A stretch of DNA of 64,000 nt from DASXYG01 sp036502625 (GTDB taxonomy: Bacteria; Actinomycetota; Actinomycetes; Streptosporangiales; Streptosporangiaceae): positions 110,556 to 174,555 of the forward strand of contig DASXYG010000140.1 in NCBI GenBank assembly GCA_036502625.1, in the 5' to 3' direction. Position numbers and translations under genes: made by a program. Within the stretch, counting starts at the first letter, position 1. Every line of letters begins with the position of its first letter. The notes below the pieces were generated by a model. It made no database searches, was not told the origin of the DNA, and saw only the letters and a program-made list of their open reading frames with translations. Shown here piece after piece: positions 53,545-62,781 of the stretch.

Positions 53545-54387
53545 CTAGGCCGGGACCAGGCGCCCCGCTTGTACGAAACGGCCGTCTCCGCGGAGCATCG
53601 GGAGGTAGGACGCGGCGTGGTCGTGCCCGCAGGCGCACGCGGAGCCGTACTGGGCCAGCAGTTCGCCGGGCGTCGCCGCCGCGAGCCGCCGGCACTCCCG
53701 GCTGAGATGGGACTGGTCGTGGTAGCCGGCCTCGACCGCCCACCGGGCGAGATCGACGTCCGCGCCCGCCTCGTCGACCGAGGCCTGCACCCGGGCGATG
53801 AAGCCCTGGAAACGCAGGATGCGGTGCAGCTCCTTGGGCCCGACGCCGACCGCGGCCCGGCAACGCCGCCGAAGCTGGCGCTCGGAGATCGACAGCAGCT
53901 CCGGCAGGGCGGCGACCCCGCGGCCGGACCCCGGCATGAGCCGCCCGACGGCCTCGGTCACCACCGGGTCCGGTCCGCCGGCGGACCGGGCGAGGAACGA
54001 CTGGAGGGCCGCGAGCGCGGCGTACGGCGTGGCCGCCTCCCCGAGGACGTCCGTCAGGCGGGCCTGGTCGCGCCAGAGCTCGGTCCCCGCGACGTCCTGG
54101 TCGACGAGCTCCTCGGCCGGCACACCGGCCAGGCCGCCGAGCACCCCCGGACGCAGCCGTATGCCGATGACCGTGCCGCCCGCAGGTATGTCGTGATAGG
54201 TCGACGCGGTCAGCGGTCCGAGGAGCCGCGGCGCCGCACCGAGCACGCACCGCACTTCGGCCCCGCCGTGCGGCACGTGCCGCTGCGCCAGCGCCTCGCC
54301 CCCGACCTGCTGGACCCAGACGGACGAGGCGAGCCGGCCGAACCCGGCCATCGGCGCGCGCTCCACATAGGACGATTCCCCGGCCAT
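53545..54387 (-). CDS. AraC-family transcriptional regulator
   Basis: 280 residues. The C-terminal double helix-turn-helix is clear: ISERQLRRRCRAAVGVGPKELHRILRFQGF (in parts) and AGYHDQSHLSRECRRLAAATPGELLA. The N-terminal cupin-like region is like those of small actinomycete AraC proteins. A Cys/His-rich tail CACGHDHAASY follows the DNA-binding domain and might bind a metal. ATG at 54387 chosen for an AGGATGGGGGG purine stretch upstream. Same strand as the epimerase unit, 75 bp upstream, a likely activator of it. Confidence 0.9.
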   Translation of the reverse strand: MAGESSYVERAPMAGFGRLASSVWVQQVGGEALAQRHVPHGGAEVRCVLGAAPRLLGPLTASTYHDIPAGGTVIGIRLRPGVLGGLAGVPAEELVDQDVAGTELWRDQARLTDVLGEAATPYAALAALQSFLARSAGGPDPVVTEAVGRLMPGSGRGVAALPELLSISERQLRRRCRAAVGVGPKELHRILRFQGFIARVQASVDEAGADVDLARWAVEAGYHDQSHLSRECRRLAAATPGELLAQYGSACACGHDHAASYLPMLRGDGRFVQAGRLVPA

Positions 54388-54486
54388 CCCCCCATCCTGC
54401 CAAAACACCGCACACGGGACCGGCGTAGTACGGGTGATTACGGCTCGGGCGGGGTCGCTGGCGGGCAGCCGACCGCGGTAGGCGGC

Positions 54487-54670
54487 GGCGAGTGTCGTTG
54501 AGCGCCGAGCCCATCCCGGCGGCGATGACCGCGTACGGGCTGGTCGGGGTGAGCAGCGCAAGCGTCGCCAGCCCGGCGGCGGTGAGGGTGAAGCCGCCCG
54601 CGATGCTCCAGCGCGCCCCGATCCAGGACGGGGTCCGCCCGCCGAGTTCCTGCTGGCCGGCCTCGCCGCC
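54487..54670 (-). pseudogene. Fragment of a membrane transporter (MFS-like)
   Basis: The 355-bp gap between the AraC and TetR starts has no intact gene. A minus-strand stretch of about 55 codons reads like two late MFS helices (WSIAGGFTLTAAGLATLALL, then PYAVIAAGMGSAL) but has no start and breaks into unrelated sequence. It looks like a decayed exporter remnant. The limits are approximate, and chance similarity in GC-rich DNA is possible. Confidence 0.35.
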
Positions 54671-54685
54671 ACACCCGCCTAAAGA

Positions 54686-54699
54686 GGACTTTAAGGTCC
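54686..54699. promoter_or_regulatory. Predicted TetR operator, copy 1
   Basis: GGACTTTAAGGTCC, a 14-nt imperfect palindrome 44 nt before the TetR start. It shares the GGACT-N4-GTCC frame with copy 2 at 55393-55406. Confidence 0.6.
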
Positions 54700-54742
54700 G
54701 TAAATGGGCCGGCTCGGGTGCGTTCGATCTAGGCTGGATCAC

Positions 54743-55381
54743 GTGGCGGACCAGGCGCGCGACAGCGGCGGTGCTCGGCTGACCGAGCGCGGGCGGGCCA
54801 CGCGCGAACGCATCCTGAAAGCGGCGGCGGACCTGATGTACGTCCGCGGCGTGGCCGCGACGACCCTTGACGACGTCCGGACGGCCAGCGGAACCAGCAA
54901 GTCGCAGTTGTACCGCCACTATCCCGACAAGGACGCCCTGATGCGCGACGTCGTCGGGTCGCGGGCCGCCGAGGTCCTGGAGTGGAACCGGCAGCACCTC
55001 ACGCGGTTGAAGTCCGTACGGGGCCTGCGGCGCTGGGCCGACGCGCTCGCCGAGCGGGTCGCGCTGCACGGGGGTGCGTACGGTTGCCCCCTGGGCTCGC
55101 TGGCCAGTGAGCTCGCCGATCAGGACGAGGAGCTCCGCGTGTCGCTCGCCCGGCATTTCGCCGAGTGGGAGGGCCTGCTCCGGGCCGGGTTCGCGCGGAT
55201 GCGGGACGCCGGCGCCCTGAGGCCGGACGCGGATCCCGCGGCGCTGGCCACGGGGCTGATGGCCGCGGTGCAGGGCGGCTACCTGCTGGCGCAGACGGCG
55301 CATGACCCGGCGCCGATGCGGGTCGCCTTGGACATGGCGATCGACCACGTCCGCGCGTACGCCGCCGGCAAGGATTGCTGA
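54743..55381 (+). CDS. TetR-family regulator (AcuR/NemR-like size)
   Basis: 212 residues from GTG 54743; an upstream ATG at 54704 is possible. Helix-turn-helix: RERILKAAADLMYVRGVAATTLDDVRTA, SGTSKSQLYRHYPDKDALM. C-terminal domain YGCPLGSLASELADQDEELR is the TetR_C_16/LmrA-YxaF-type pattern seen in regulators of oxidoreductases and exporters. Matching palindromes lie before this gene and before the oxidoreductase gene that follows, so it probably represses both. Confidence 0.92.
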   Translation: MADQARDSGGARLTERGRATRERILKAAADLMYVRGVAATTLDDVRTASGTSKSQLYRHYPDKDALMRDVVGSRAAEVLEWNRQHLTRLKSVRGLRRWADALAERVALHGGAYGCPLGSLASELADQDEELRVSLARHFAEWEGLLRAGFARMRDAGALRPDADPAALATGLMAAVQGGYLLAQTAHDPAPMRVALDMAIDHVRAYAAGKDC

Positions 55382-55392
55382 CGCCCCAAAGT

Positions 55393-55406
55393 GGACTCTA
55401 TAGTCC
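55393..55406. promoter_or_regulatory. Predicted TetR operator, copy 2
   Basis: GGACTCTATAGTCC, nearly palindromic, 46 nt before the oxidoreductase start and 12 nt after the TetR stop. Same GGACT-N4-GTCC frame as copy 1. Confidence 0.62.
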
Positions 55407-55451
55407 TCAATAAGGGATACGACGAGGGCTGGACACAGAGAGGTGTGCCCG

Positions 55452-56369
55452 ATGAAGGCGATCGTGGTGACGGACGAGGCCGCCGGAACGGCCGGGATGG
55501 CGCTGGCGGAGCGGCCGGAGCCGCCGGCGGCGATAAACGACGTGATCGTTCGGGTGCACGCGTCGGGATTCGTCCCGACTGAGCTGACGTGGCCCTCGAC
55601 CTGGAAGGATCGCGCCGACCGTGACCGAACACCGTCGGTCCCTGGGCACGAGCTGGCCGGAGTGGTCACCGCCCTCGGCTATGGCACGACGGGGCTGTCG
55701 GTGGGGCAGCGGGTGTTCGGCCTCGCGGACTGGCATCGCGACGGAACCCTGGCGGAGTATGTGGCGATCGAGGCGCGCAACCTCGCGCCGCTGCCGGGCG
55801 ACGTCGACTTCACCGTGGGCGCGAGCCTGCCGATCTCGGGGCTGACCGCATGGCAAGGGCTGTTCCAGCACGGCCGCCTTCAGGCTGGGCAGAGCGTCCT
55901 CGCGCACGGCGCGGCCGGTGCGGTCGGGGCGATGGTGACCCAACTCGCACGAGAGGCCGGCGCGTACGTCATAGGGACCGGACGCGCGGCCGACCGGCAG
56001 AAGGCGCTCGACTTCGGCGCGCACGAGTTCGCCGATCTCGACAACGACGCCCTGGAAGACGTCGGCGGTGTCGACCTGGTGTTCGACGTCATCGGCGGCG
56101 ACATCCAGAGGCGGTCCGCGGGCCTGATCCGATCCGGCGGAACACTGGTGTCCGTCGTCGGGCCGCCCGAGGCACGGCCCGCCGACGGCCTGGCGGTCGA
56201 CTTCGTCGTCGAGGCCGACCGCGCCCAACTGAGCGAGGTCGTCCAGCGGGTGCGGGACGGCCGGCTGCGGACGAACATCGGCAACGTGGCGGCGCTCGAC
56301 GACGCCGTCGCCGCCTTCAACCCGGCCGAGCGGGCCAGGGGAAAGACGATCATCCGCGTCCGTCCGTAA
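55452..56369 (+). CDS. NADP-dependent MDR oxidoreductase (quinone oxidoreductase-like)
   Basis: 305 residues. MKAIVVTDEAAGTAG start, a GroES-like fold with VPGHELAGVVTALG, NADPH motif VLAHGAAGAVGAMVTQLARE, and a C-terminal KTIIRVRP. No catalytic zinc Cys. ATG at 55452 has AGAGAGG upstream. Located 70 bp after a TetR gene whose predicted operator also precedes it, a typical inducible enone/quinone detoxification pair. Confidence 0.9.
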   Translation: MKAIVVTDEAAGTAGMALAERPEPPAAINDVIVRVHASGFVPTELTWPSTWKDRADRDRTPSVPGHELAGVVTALGYGTTGLSVGQRVFGLADWHRDGTLAEYVAIEARNLAPLPGDVDFTVGASLPISGLTAWQGLFQHGRLQAGQSVLAHGAAGAVGAMVTQLAREAGAYVIGTGRAADRQKALDFGAHEFADLDNDALEDVGGVDLVFDVIGGDIQRRSAGLIRSGGTLVSVVGPPEARPADGLAVDFVVEADRAQLSEVVQRVRDGRLRTNIGNVAALDDAVAAFNPAERARGKTIIRVRP

Positions 56370-56387
56370 GACTCCCCGGCGTCCCGA

Positions 56388-57035
56388 TCAGGCCTCCAGC
56401 GCGCCCGGGGCGGCCCAGTCGGCGAGCGTGCCCGGGGACAGTTCGAGCTCGCGTTCGGCGACCTCGACGGCCATCTCCAGCACCGCGGCGGGGAGTTTCG
56501 GGTCGGCGTTGAGGTCGGCGCTCAGCCCGTCGATCACCGCGAGGATCTTCAGGGCGACGACCTCGGGCTGCGCCGTACGGAACTCGCCGGCCCGCGCGCC
56601 GGCCTCGATGAGCGCGGTGAGCCGGTCGCGCCAGTGGTCGCCCTGGAGGATCACCCGCCGGCGCAGGGTCGGCCGGTAGCGCGCCAGGTGGCGGGCGTTG
56701 AGCCAGAGCCTGTTCACGTCGTGGAACTGCTCGGACAGCGCCGAGGCCAGGAACCGCGCGAGCCGCGCAGTGGGTGGCTCGTCGCTGCCGGCGGGGATCA
56801 GCGTGGACAGCTCGGCCTCGGCGGCGGCGCCGAACGTCTCGGCCACGAGGTCCTCCACCGCGGGGAAGTAGTGGCCGACGAGGCCGGGCCGGACGTCGAG
56901 CATCTCACCGATGCGGCGCAGGGTGATGCACTCGAGCCCCTCGGTGAGCGCCACCTGCGCGGCCGCGTCGAGGATCTCGGCCCGTCGTTCGGCGGGCTGT
57001 TTGCGCAAGCGCGTGCCGGGCGGTCTTGACGACAT
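56388..57035 (-). CDS. TetR-family regulator of the adjacent ABC importer
   Basis: 215 residues. Helix-turn-helix: RRAEILDAAAQVALTEGLECIT, LRRIGEMLDVRPGLVGHYFPAVEDLV. C-terminus of the BetI-like/TetR_C_6 type. Divergent from the substrate-binding-protein gene; a perfect 10-bp-arm palindrome lies in the 82-bp gap, so it should repress the importer operon and itself. Inducer unknown, probably the imported compound. Confidence 0.92.
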   Translation of the reverse strand: MSSRPPGTRLRKQPAERRAEILDAAAQVALTEGLECITLRRIGEMLDVRPGLVGHYFPAVEDLVAETFGAAAEAELSTLIPAGSDEPPTARLARFLASALSEQFHDVNRLWLNARHLARYRPTLRRRVILQGDHWRDRLTALIEAGARAGEFRTAQPEVVALKILAVIDGLSADLNADPKLPAAVLEMAVEVAERELELSPGTLADWAAPGALEA

Positions 57036-57066
57036 GCCACCGATGCTATTGGATGACTGCCCAACA

Positions 57067-57092
57067 GCTTATTGGTGCTTTGACCAATAAGC
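57067..57092. promoter_or_regulatory. TetR operator between tetR and ABC importer operon
   Basis: GCTTATTGGT (57067-57076), N6, ACCAATAAGC (57083-57092): arms are perfect reverse complements. It lies 31 nt before the tetR start and 25 nt before the binding-protein start. Confidence 0.75.
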
Positions 57093-57117
57093 GTGCTGGC
57101 AGGTCAAGGAGGCTCCG

Positions 57118-58782
57118 ATGGCGATGGACCGCAGGCGGTTCCTGAAACAGGCAACCGTCGCCGGCGCCACCGCCTTCGCCCTGCCGGGCCTCGCGGCGTG
57201 TTCGCGCACGGCCGTCGGCGGCCACTTCGCACCCGCGGGCGTCCTGCGCCCGCCGGCGGCGCGGCAGGGCGGCCGCCTCACCGTCGGCCCGATGGGCGAC
57301 GGCGGCAACTACGACCCGACGACGAACGTGTTCGACTACCCGCAGATGCCGCTGAGCTCGATCTTCGAAGGCCTCACCGCCTATCCCGCCGGCGGGTCGT
57401 CGTGGTCCGCGCGCAACCTGCTGGCGCGGTCGATCGAGAAGAGCCCCGACGGGCGCACCCACCGATTCGTCCTGCGCGAAGGCGTCCAGTTCCACCACGG
57501 CTTCGGCGAGATGACCGCGGCGGACGTGAAGTACTCCTTCGAACGCGCCGCCGGGCTCGTCCCGCTGTACCCCGGCGCGCCGAAGGACAGCGTCTCGTAC
57601 TACGCCGGCGACTTCTCCGGCCTCACCGGCGTCACCGTCACCGGGCGGTACTCCGGGGAGATCCACTTCAAGACGCCGTTCGTCCCGTTCGAGGCGATCA
57701 CCCTGCCGTTCGCCACCAGCGGCTACATCACCTCGCGCAAGGCCATCCGCACCTACGGCGCCGACGCCGGCCAGCACCCGGTCGGCACCGGGCCGTACGA
57801 GGTCGTGAGCTACACCCCCAACTCGCACATGACGCTGCGCCGCTTCGCCGCCTACCGGGGCCACAACGAGGCGCTGGGCGCGCACAACGCGTTCGACGAG
57901 ATCCAGATCGTGCTGACCCCCGACAACGCGCGCTCGAACGGTCAGGCGCTCACCGTGCCGATCGAGAGCGGCGAGGTGGACTTCACCGACACCCTCGGCG
58001 CGCTGGACGTGCAACTGCTCGCCGGCGACCCCCGGTTCACCGCGTACCGGCCACGGATGGCGCTGGACTACTTCTTCCTCGCCATCGACGTCAAGCATCC
58101 CGACCTGCGGGACATCCGGGTCCGGCAGGCGATCCGCAGCGCGGTCGACATCGAGGAGATCAACCTCGCCAATCGCGTGCCGTCGTCGAACCGGCAGAAG
58201 GCGGCGGTGTCGTCCGGGCTCGACGTCGGGCACTGGCCCGGCGCCCCCGCGTACGGACGCGACGTGGCGAAGGCGAAACGCCTGCTCGCCGAGGCGGGCG
58301 TACGGGACCTCTCACTCACGATCGCGACGCCGAACCTCTCCATCACCTCGGGCGACCCGAACGCGGTGATGCAGGTGATCCAGTCGAACCTCAAGGACGC
58401 CGGCATCGACGTCGAGATCGTCACGACCGCACCCGAGAGCTTCGTGACCGAGCCGGGCAAGGCGGGCCTGCTGTGGGCCAACTTCGCCGGCGCCCCTGAC
58501 CCCTACTACCAGTTGGAGTGGTTCACGTGCGCGCAGATCGGCGTCTGGAACTTCGCCTTCTGGTGCGAGCCAAGGTACGGCAGGCTGCTCGACCGGCTCG
58601 GCACGACGACACAGCGGCACCGGCGCCAGGCCATCGCCGTCGAGATGCAGCGGCTCATGGACGCGTCGGCGGCGTACGTCTTCATGTCGGAGGCGCTGAA
58701 CTTCGGGCTCAGCAAGTCCGGCATCCAGGCGGTGTTCGACGGCAACGGCAACGCCCAACTCCACTACTTCTACCGGGTGTAA
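57118..58782 (+). CDS. ABC importer solute-binding lipoprotein (family 5, peptide/nickel type)
   Basis: 554 residues. Signal with twin-arginine-like RRRFLKQATVAG and lipobox LAAC (Cys near 30), so a surface lipoprotein. SBP_bac_5 features: LSSIFEGLTAYPAG, FVLREGVQFHHGFGEMTAADVKYSFERA (in parts), HPVGTGPYEVVSYTPNS, DIRVRQAIRSAVD. ATG at 57118 has GGAGG at 57109. Captures an oligopeptide, opine or similar solute. First of four importer genes, controlled by the palindrome upstream. Confidence 0.93.
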   Translation: MAMDRRRFLKQATVAGATAFALPGLAACSRTAVGGHFAPAGVLRPPAARQGGRLTVGPMGDGGNYDPTTNVFDYPQMPLSSIFEGLTAYPAGGSSWSARNLLARSIEKSPDGRTHRFVLREGVQFHHGFGEMTAADVKYSFERAAGLVPLYPGAPKDSVSYYAGDFSGLTGVTVTGRYSGEIHFKTPFVPFEAITLPFATSGYITSRKAIRTYGADAGQHPVGTGPYEVVSYTPNSHMTLRRFAAYRGHNEALGAHNAFDEIQIVLTPDNARSNGQALTVPIESGEVDFTDTLGALDVQLLAGDPRFTAYRPRMALDYFFLAIDVKHPDLRDIRVRQAIRSAVDIEEINLANRVPSSNRQKAAVSSGLDVGHWPGAPAYGRDVAKAKRLLAEAGVRDLSLTIATPNLSITSGDPNAVMQVIQSNLKDAGIDVEIVTTAPESFVTEPGKAGLLWANFAGAPDPYYQLEWFTCAQIGVWNFAFWCEPRYGRLLDRLGTTTQRHRRQAIAVEMQRLMDASAAYVFMSEALNFGLSKSGIQAVFDGNGNAQLHYFYRV

Positions 58783-58786
58783 CGCC

Positions 58787-59752
58787 GTGGTGATCGGCTA
58801 TCTGCTCAAGCGCCTGGGCCTCGCGGTCCTGGTCCTGCTCATCGTCATGGTGCTGCTGGTCCTGCTCATCCAGTTCATCCCCGGCGACCCGGCCCGCACC
58901 ATCCTCGGCAACCACGCCACGCCCGAGCTGATCGCGCAGGTACGGCACAACCTCGGGCTCGACCAGTCGGTGGCCCACCAGATCCTGCGGTTCCTCGGCG
59001 ACGCGCTCCACGGCGACCTCGGGGACGACTACATCACCGGGCAGCCCGTGGCCGGCGAGCTCGGCCCCGCGCTCGCCAACACCGCGATCCTCAGCGTCGC
59101 CGGCATCGGGCTGGCCCTCCTGGTCGGCATCCCGACGGGCATCCTGGCCGCCGTACGCCAGGGCGGCATCGTGGACACGCTCATCCGGGCCGCCTCGGTG
59201 CTGCTGCTCAGCATGCCGTCCTACGTGGTCGCCCTGCTCCTGCTGCTGTGGTTCGCCGTCGACAACCACGTCCTTCCGGCCCTCGGCGCGGGCCACCCGT
59301 CCGCGCCGGCGGACTACCTGGCGCACCTGGTGCTGCCGGCCGTCTCCCTGTCGGTGTTCTGGTGGGCGTACCTGGCGCGGCTGGTGCGCGGCAGCATGCT
59401 GGAGGTGCTCGGGCAGCCGTACGTCCGCACCGCACGCGCGTACGGCCTCACCGAGCGCACCACGCTCTACCGCGTCGCGCTGAAGAACGCGCTCGTGCCG
59501 ATCACCGCGCTCAGCGGGCTGTTGATCGGCTACGTGCTCACCGGCACCGTCTACGCCGAGGTCATCTTCAACCGGCCGGGTATCGGCAGCCTCGCGATCT
59601 CCGCGGTCGGCAACCACGACTGGCCGGTCGTACGGGCGATCGTGCTGATCTACGCGGCCGCGTTCATCCTCGGCAGCCTGCTGGCCGACCTCCTCTACCA
59701 GTTCGTCGATCCGCGGATGCGCCTCGACGGCCGAGCGAGCGTGTTCACCTGA
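58787..59752 (+). CDS. ABC importer permease (DppB/OppB type)
   Basis: 321 residues, six transmembrane helices. N-terminal YLLKRLGLAVLVLLIVMVLL helix and IPGDPARTILGNHATPELIAQVRHNLGLDQ external segment are family-typical; the EAA-like coupling loop is YVRTARAYGLTERTTLYRVALKNAL. GTG at 58787, 4 nt after the binding-protein stop; ends overlapping the next permease by 1 nt (TGATG). Confidence 0.95.
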   Translation: MVIGYLLKRLGLAVLVLLIVMVLLVLLIQFIPGDPARTILGNHATPELIAQVRHNLGLDQSVAHQILRFLGDALHGDLGDDYITGQPVAGELGPALANTAILSVAGIGLALLVGIPTGILAAVRQGGIVDTLIRAASVLLLSMPSYVVALLLLLWFAVDNHVLPALGAGHPSAPADYLAHLVLPAVSLSVFWWAYLARLVRGSMLEVLGQPYVRTARAYGLTERTTLYRVALKNALVPITALSGLLIGYVLTGTVYAEVIFNRPGIGSLAISAVGNHDWPVVRAIVLIYAAAFILGSLLADLLYQFVDPRMRLDGRASVFT

Positions 59753-60681
59753 TGGCCCTCATCCAGCGCTCCACCGTCCCCGACGCGGTGGCGCCGAGCA
59801 CGGGCCGGATGCGGGACCTGGCGCGGCTGATCCGGGACCGGCCCAGCGCCGCCGCCGCGGCGATCGTCATCCTCGCCATGATCGCCGTCGCGGTCCTCGC
59901 GCCGCTGATCACGCCGTACGACCCCACGCACATCGACGTCTTCACCCGGCTGCGCGGTCCCTCGCCCGGCCACTGGCTCGGCACCGACTCGCTCGGGCGG
60001 GACAACCTCTCCCGCACGATGTACGGAACGCGGGTCGCGCTGGGGATCGCCCTGCCCTCGGTGTTCGGCGGGTTCCTCGTCGGCGGATCCCTCGGCCTGG
60101 TCAGCGGGTACCTGGGCGGGTGGCTCGACCGCGTGCTCGTCGTCGTCTTCGACGCGCTGATCTCCTTCCCCGCGGTCATCCTCGGGCTGGCGCTGCTGAC
60201 CCTGCTCGGGCCGTCGGTCGGCAGCGTCATCTTCGTGATCGCCGTCGCGCTCGTGCCGTACTACGGGCGGCTGGTGCGCGCCCAGACGCTCGCCGAGCGC
60301 GAGGTCGGCTACGCGAAGACCGAGCGCGCCCTCGGGGCGTCCCGCGTCCGCGTGCTCCTCCGCCACCTGTTCCCCAACGTCGTGCCCGCGCTGCTGACCG
60401 TCGTGGCCATGGACGTGCCGGGCGCCGTCGTCGACGAAGCCGGCCTCGCCTTCCTCGGCCTCGGCGTGCAGGCGCCGACCCCGGACTGGGGCGTGATGCT
60501 CAACGACGGCTTCACCAACATCGCCGGATCCCCCTGGGGCGTCGTCGGCCCGATCCTCGCGCTGATCGTGATGACCGCCGCCTTCCTCGTGCTCGGCGAG
60601 TCCGTACGCGACGCGCTCGACCCGTCGCGGACGACCACGGGGCGACGCGGCCTGTTCCGTATGAGGAGGAGAGCCCGGTGA
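59752..60681 (+). CDS. ABC importer permease (DppC/OppC type)
   Basis: 309 residues, six helices with an N-terminal cytoplasmic tail. Family motifs GHWLGTDSLGRDNLSRTMYG and the coupling loop GYAKTERALGASRVRVLLRHLFPN are intact; GLAFLGLGVQAPTPDWG follows. ATG overlaps the first permease stop by 1 nt and the stop overlaps the ATPase start by 4 nt (GTGA), so the membrane and motor subunits are co-translated. Confidence 0.95.
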   Translation: MALIQRSTVPDAVAPSTGRMRDLARLIRDRPSAAAAAIVILAMIAVAVLAPLITPYDPTHIDVFTRLRGPSPGHWLGTDSLGRDNLSRTMYGTRVALGIALPSVFGGFLVGGSLGLVSGYLGGWLDRVLVVVFDALISFPAVILGLALLTLLGPSVGSVIFVIAVALVPYYGRLVRAQTLAEREVGYAKTERALGASRVRVLLRHLFPNVVPALLTVVAMDVPGAVVDEAGLAFLGLGVQAPTPDWGVMLNDGFTNIAGSPWGVVGPILALIVMTAAFLVLGESVRDALDPSRTTTGRRGLFRMRRRAR

Positions 60682-62768
60682 GCACGGAAGCGACCCTGCG
60701 CGTCCGCGACCTCTCGGTGGCCTACACCGGCGGCGGCACCCAGCGCCTGGCGCTCGACCGGGTCGATCTCGACGTCGCGGAGGGCGAGATCCTCGGTGTC
60801 GTCGGCGAGTCCGGCAGCGGCAAGTCGACGCTCACCACCACGATCCTGGGGCTGCTGCCCGCGAACGGGCGCCTCCTCGGCGGGACGGTCGGCCTGCGCG
60901 GCCGCGGCGACCTCGCCGGGCTCGGCGACGAGGAGATGCGCGCGGTACGCGGCGGAGAGATCTCGGTGATCTTCCAGGACCCGGCCACCAGCCTCAACCC
61001 GCGGCTGCCGGTGGGTGCGCAGATGCTGCAGGTCCTGCGGGCGCACCGGCGGCAGCAGGACGCGGGCGGCGCGACGCGCGACCGGCTCGTCGCCGCGCTC
61101 ACCGAGGTCGGCATCCCGAACCCCGAGCAGGCGCTGAACCGGTACCCGCACGCGTTCTCCGGCGGCATGCGGCAACGCGTGATGATCGCGATGGCGCTGC
61201 TGCTCCGGCCCAAGCTGATCATCGCCGACGAGGCCACGTCCGCGCTCGACCTCACCCTCGAAGCCCAGATCCTCGAGCTGCTGCTGCGGCTGCGCGACGA
61301 GCACGGCACGTCGCTGCTGTTCATCTCCCACGATCTCGGCGTGGTCGCCCAGCTCTGCGACCGCGTGTCGGTCATGTACGCCGGACGCGTCATCGAGGAG
61401 ACCGCCGGAACCGCGGTGCTGACGGAGCCGGCGCATCCGTACACCCAGGCGCTCAACGCCGCGGTGCCCATGCCCGGCACGCGAGGCCGGCGGCTGGCCA
61501 CCGTGGACGGGCGCATGCCCGACATCGCGGAACCGCTCGCCGCCTGCGGTTTCGCGCCGCGCTGCCGGCACGCCACCGACCTGTGCACGACCGAGTCCCC
61601 GGACATGTACCCCACCCCGTCCGGCGCCGCCCGGTGCTTCGCCGTGCGGCCCGAGCACGCCGCGCTCTGGCCCCGGCGGCCGTCGACCGACGACTGGCGC
61701 GTCCCGTCCGCGCGGGCCGACGGCGACGCGGTGACCGGGGACGGCGGCCCCGATGCTGAGGCGCCGCTGATGGTCGTCGACGACCTGGCCGTGCACTTCG
61801 GCGGCGGCCGGCGCCGCGCGCCCGTACGGGCCGTCGACGGCGTGTCGCTCACGCTGCGCCGCGGCCAGGTGCTGGGCATCGTCGGCGAGTCGGGGTCGGG
61901 CAAGACGACGCTCGGCGAGGCGCTGGTGAAGCTGCTCCGCCCCACCCGCGGGACGATCGTCTTCAACGGCGCCGACATCACGAAGCTGTCCGCCGCCGAC
62001 ACCCACCGGTTCCGCCGCCGCGTCCAGATGATCTTCCAGAACGTCTACACGAGCCTGTCGCCGCGCGTACGCGTCGGTGAGCAGGTCACCGAGCCGTACC
62101 GCATCCATCGGATCGAGCCCGGGAAACGCCGCTCGGCCGGGCATCTGATGGCCGCGGTGAACCTGCCCGAGTCCCTGGCCCGCGCGTACCCGTCGCAGTT
62201 GTCCGGCGGCCAGGCGCGCCGCATCGGCATCGCCCGCGCCCTGGCCGGCGAGCCCGACCTGGTCGTCGCCGACGAGCCGACGGCCGGGCTCGACCAGTCC
62301 GCCGCGGCCGCGACGATCAACCTGCTGGGCGACCTGCGGGACCGCACAGGGCTGGCCGTCGTGCTGGTCAGCCACAGCCTGCCGCAGGTGGTCGCCGTGG
62401 CGGACGAGATCTGCGTGATGTACTTCGGGCAGGTCGTCGAGCGCGGCACCACGGAGTCGATCACGACGCGGCCGGCGCATCCGTACACCAAGGCGCTGCT
62501 GGCGCTGGCGCCCGACCCGGAACCCGGGCACCGGCTCGCCCGCCGCCGGCTGCTCGTCGGCGGCGAGGTCCCGTCGCCGGACTCCCCTCCGCAGGGGTGC
62601 CGCTTCCATCCGCGGTGCTCGTTCGCGCGCGACGTGTGCCGCACGACCGCACCGCCCCAGGTGCCCGTCCACGACGCCGACGGGCCGGAACACCTCGCCG
62701 CCTGCCATTTCGCCCACGAGATCGCGGCGGGAACGCGCACGCCGAACCGCGACCCCGCCGACGCCTGA
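60678..62768 (+). CDS. Fused double ATP-binding protein of the importer (DppD-DppF in one chain)
   Basis: 696 residues with two ABC domains. First (about 1-320): Walker A GESGSGKST, signature FSGGMRQR, Walker B LIIADEATSALD, and the oligopeptide C-terminal region CGFAPRCRHATDLC. Second (about 365-680): Walker A GESGSGKTT, signature LSGGQARR, Walker B VVADEPTAGLD, then CRFHPRCSFARDVC. In E. coli these are separate DppD and DppF. The CxPRCxxAxxxC motifs of each half are like the [4Fe-4S]-binding C-termini reported for some peptide importers. GTG start overlaps the permease. Confidence 0.94.
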   Translation: MSTEATLRVRDLSVAYTGGGTQRLALDRVDLDVAEGEILGVVGESGSGKSTLTTTILGLLPANGRLLGGTVGLRGRGDLAGLGDEEMRAVRGGEISVIFQDPATSLNPRLPVGAQMLQVLRAHRRQQDAGGATRDRLVAALTEVGIPNPEQALNRYPHAFSGGMRQRVMIAMALLLRPKLIIADEATSALDLTLEAQILELLLRLRDEHGTSLLFISHDLGVVAQLCDRVSVMYAGRVIEETAGTAVLTEPAHPYTQALNAAVPMPGTRGRRLATVDGRMPDIAEPLAACGFAPRCRHATDLCTTESPDMYPTPSGAARCFAVRPEHAALWPRRPSTDDWRVPSARADGDAVTGDGGPDAEAPLMVVDDLAVHFGGGRRRAPVRAVDGVSLTLRRGQVLGIVGESGSGKTTLGEALVKLLRPTRGTIVFNGADITKLSAADTHRFRRRVQMIFQNVYTSLSPRVRVGEQVTEPYRIHRIEPGKRRSAGHLMAAVNLPESLARAYPSQLSGGQARRIGIARALAGEPDLVVADEPTAGLDQSAAAATINLLGDLRDRTGLAVVLVSHSLPQVVAVADEICVMYFGQVVERGTTESITTRPAHPYTKALLALAPDPEPGHRLARRRLLVGGEVPSPDSPPQGCRFHPRCSFARDVCRTTAPPQVPVHDADGPEHLAACHFAHEIAAGTRTPNRDPADA

Positions 62769-62781
62769 AGGAGCCGTTCCA

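Noticed and set aside
53545..53640. The Cys/His tail of the AraC protein as a zinc finger
   Set aside because: CACGHDH is short and lacks a second ligand pair at fixed spacing; metal binding is only a possibility.
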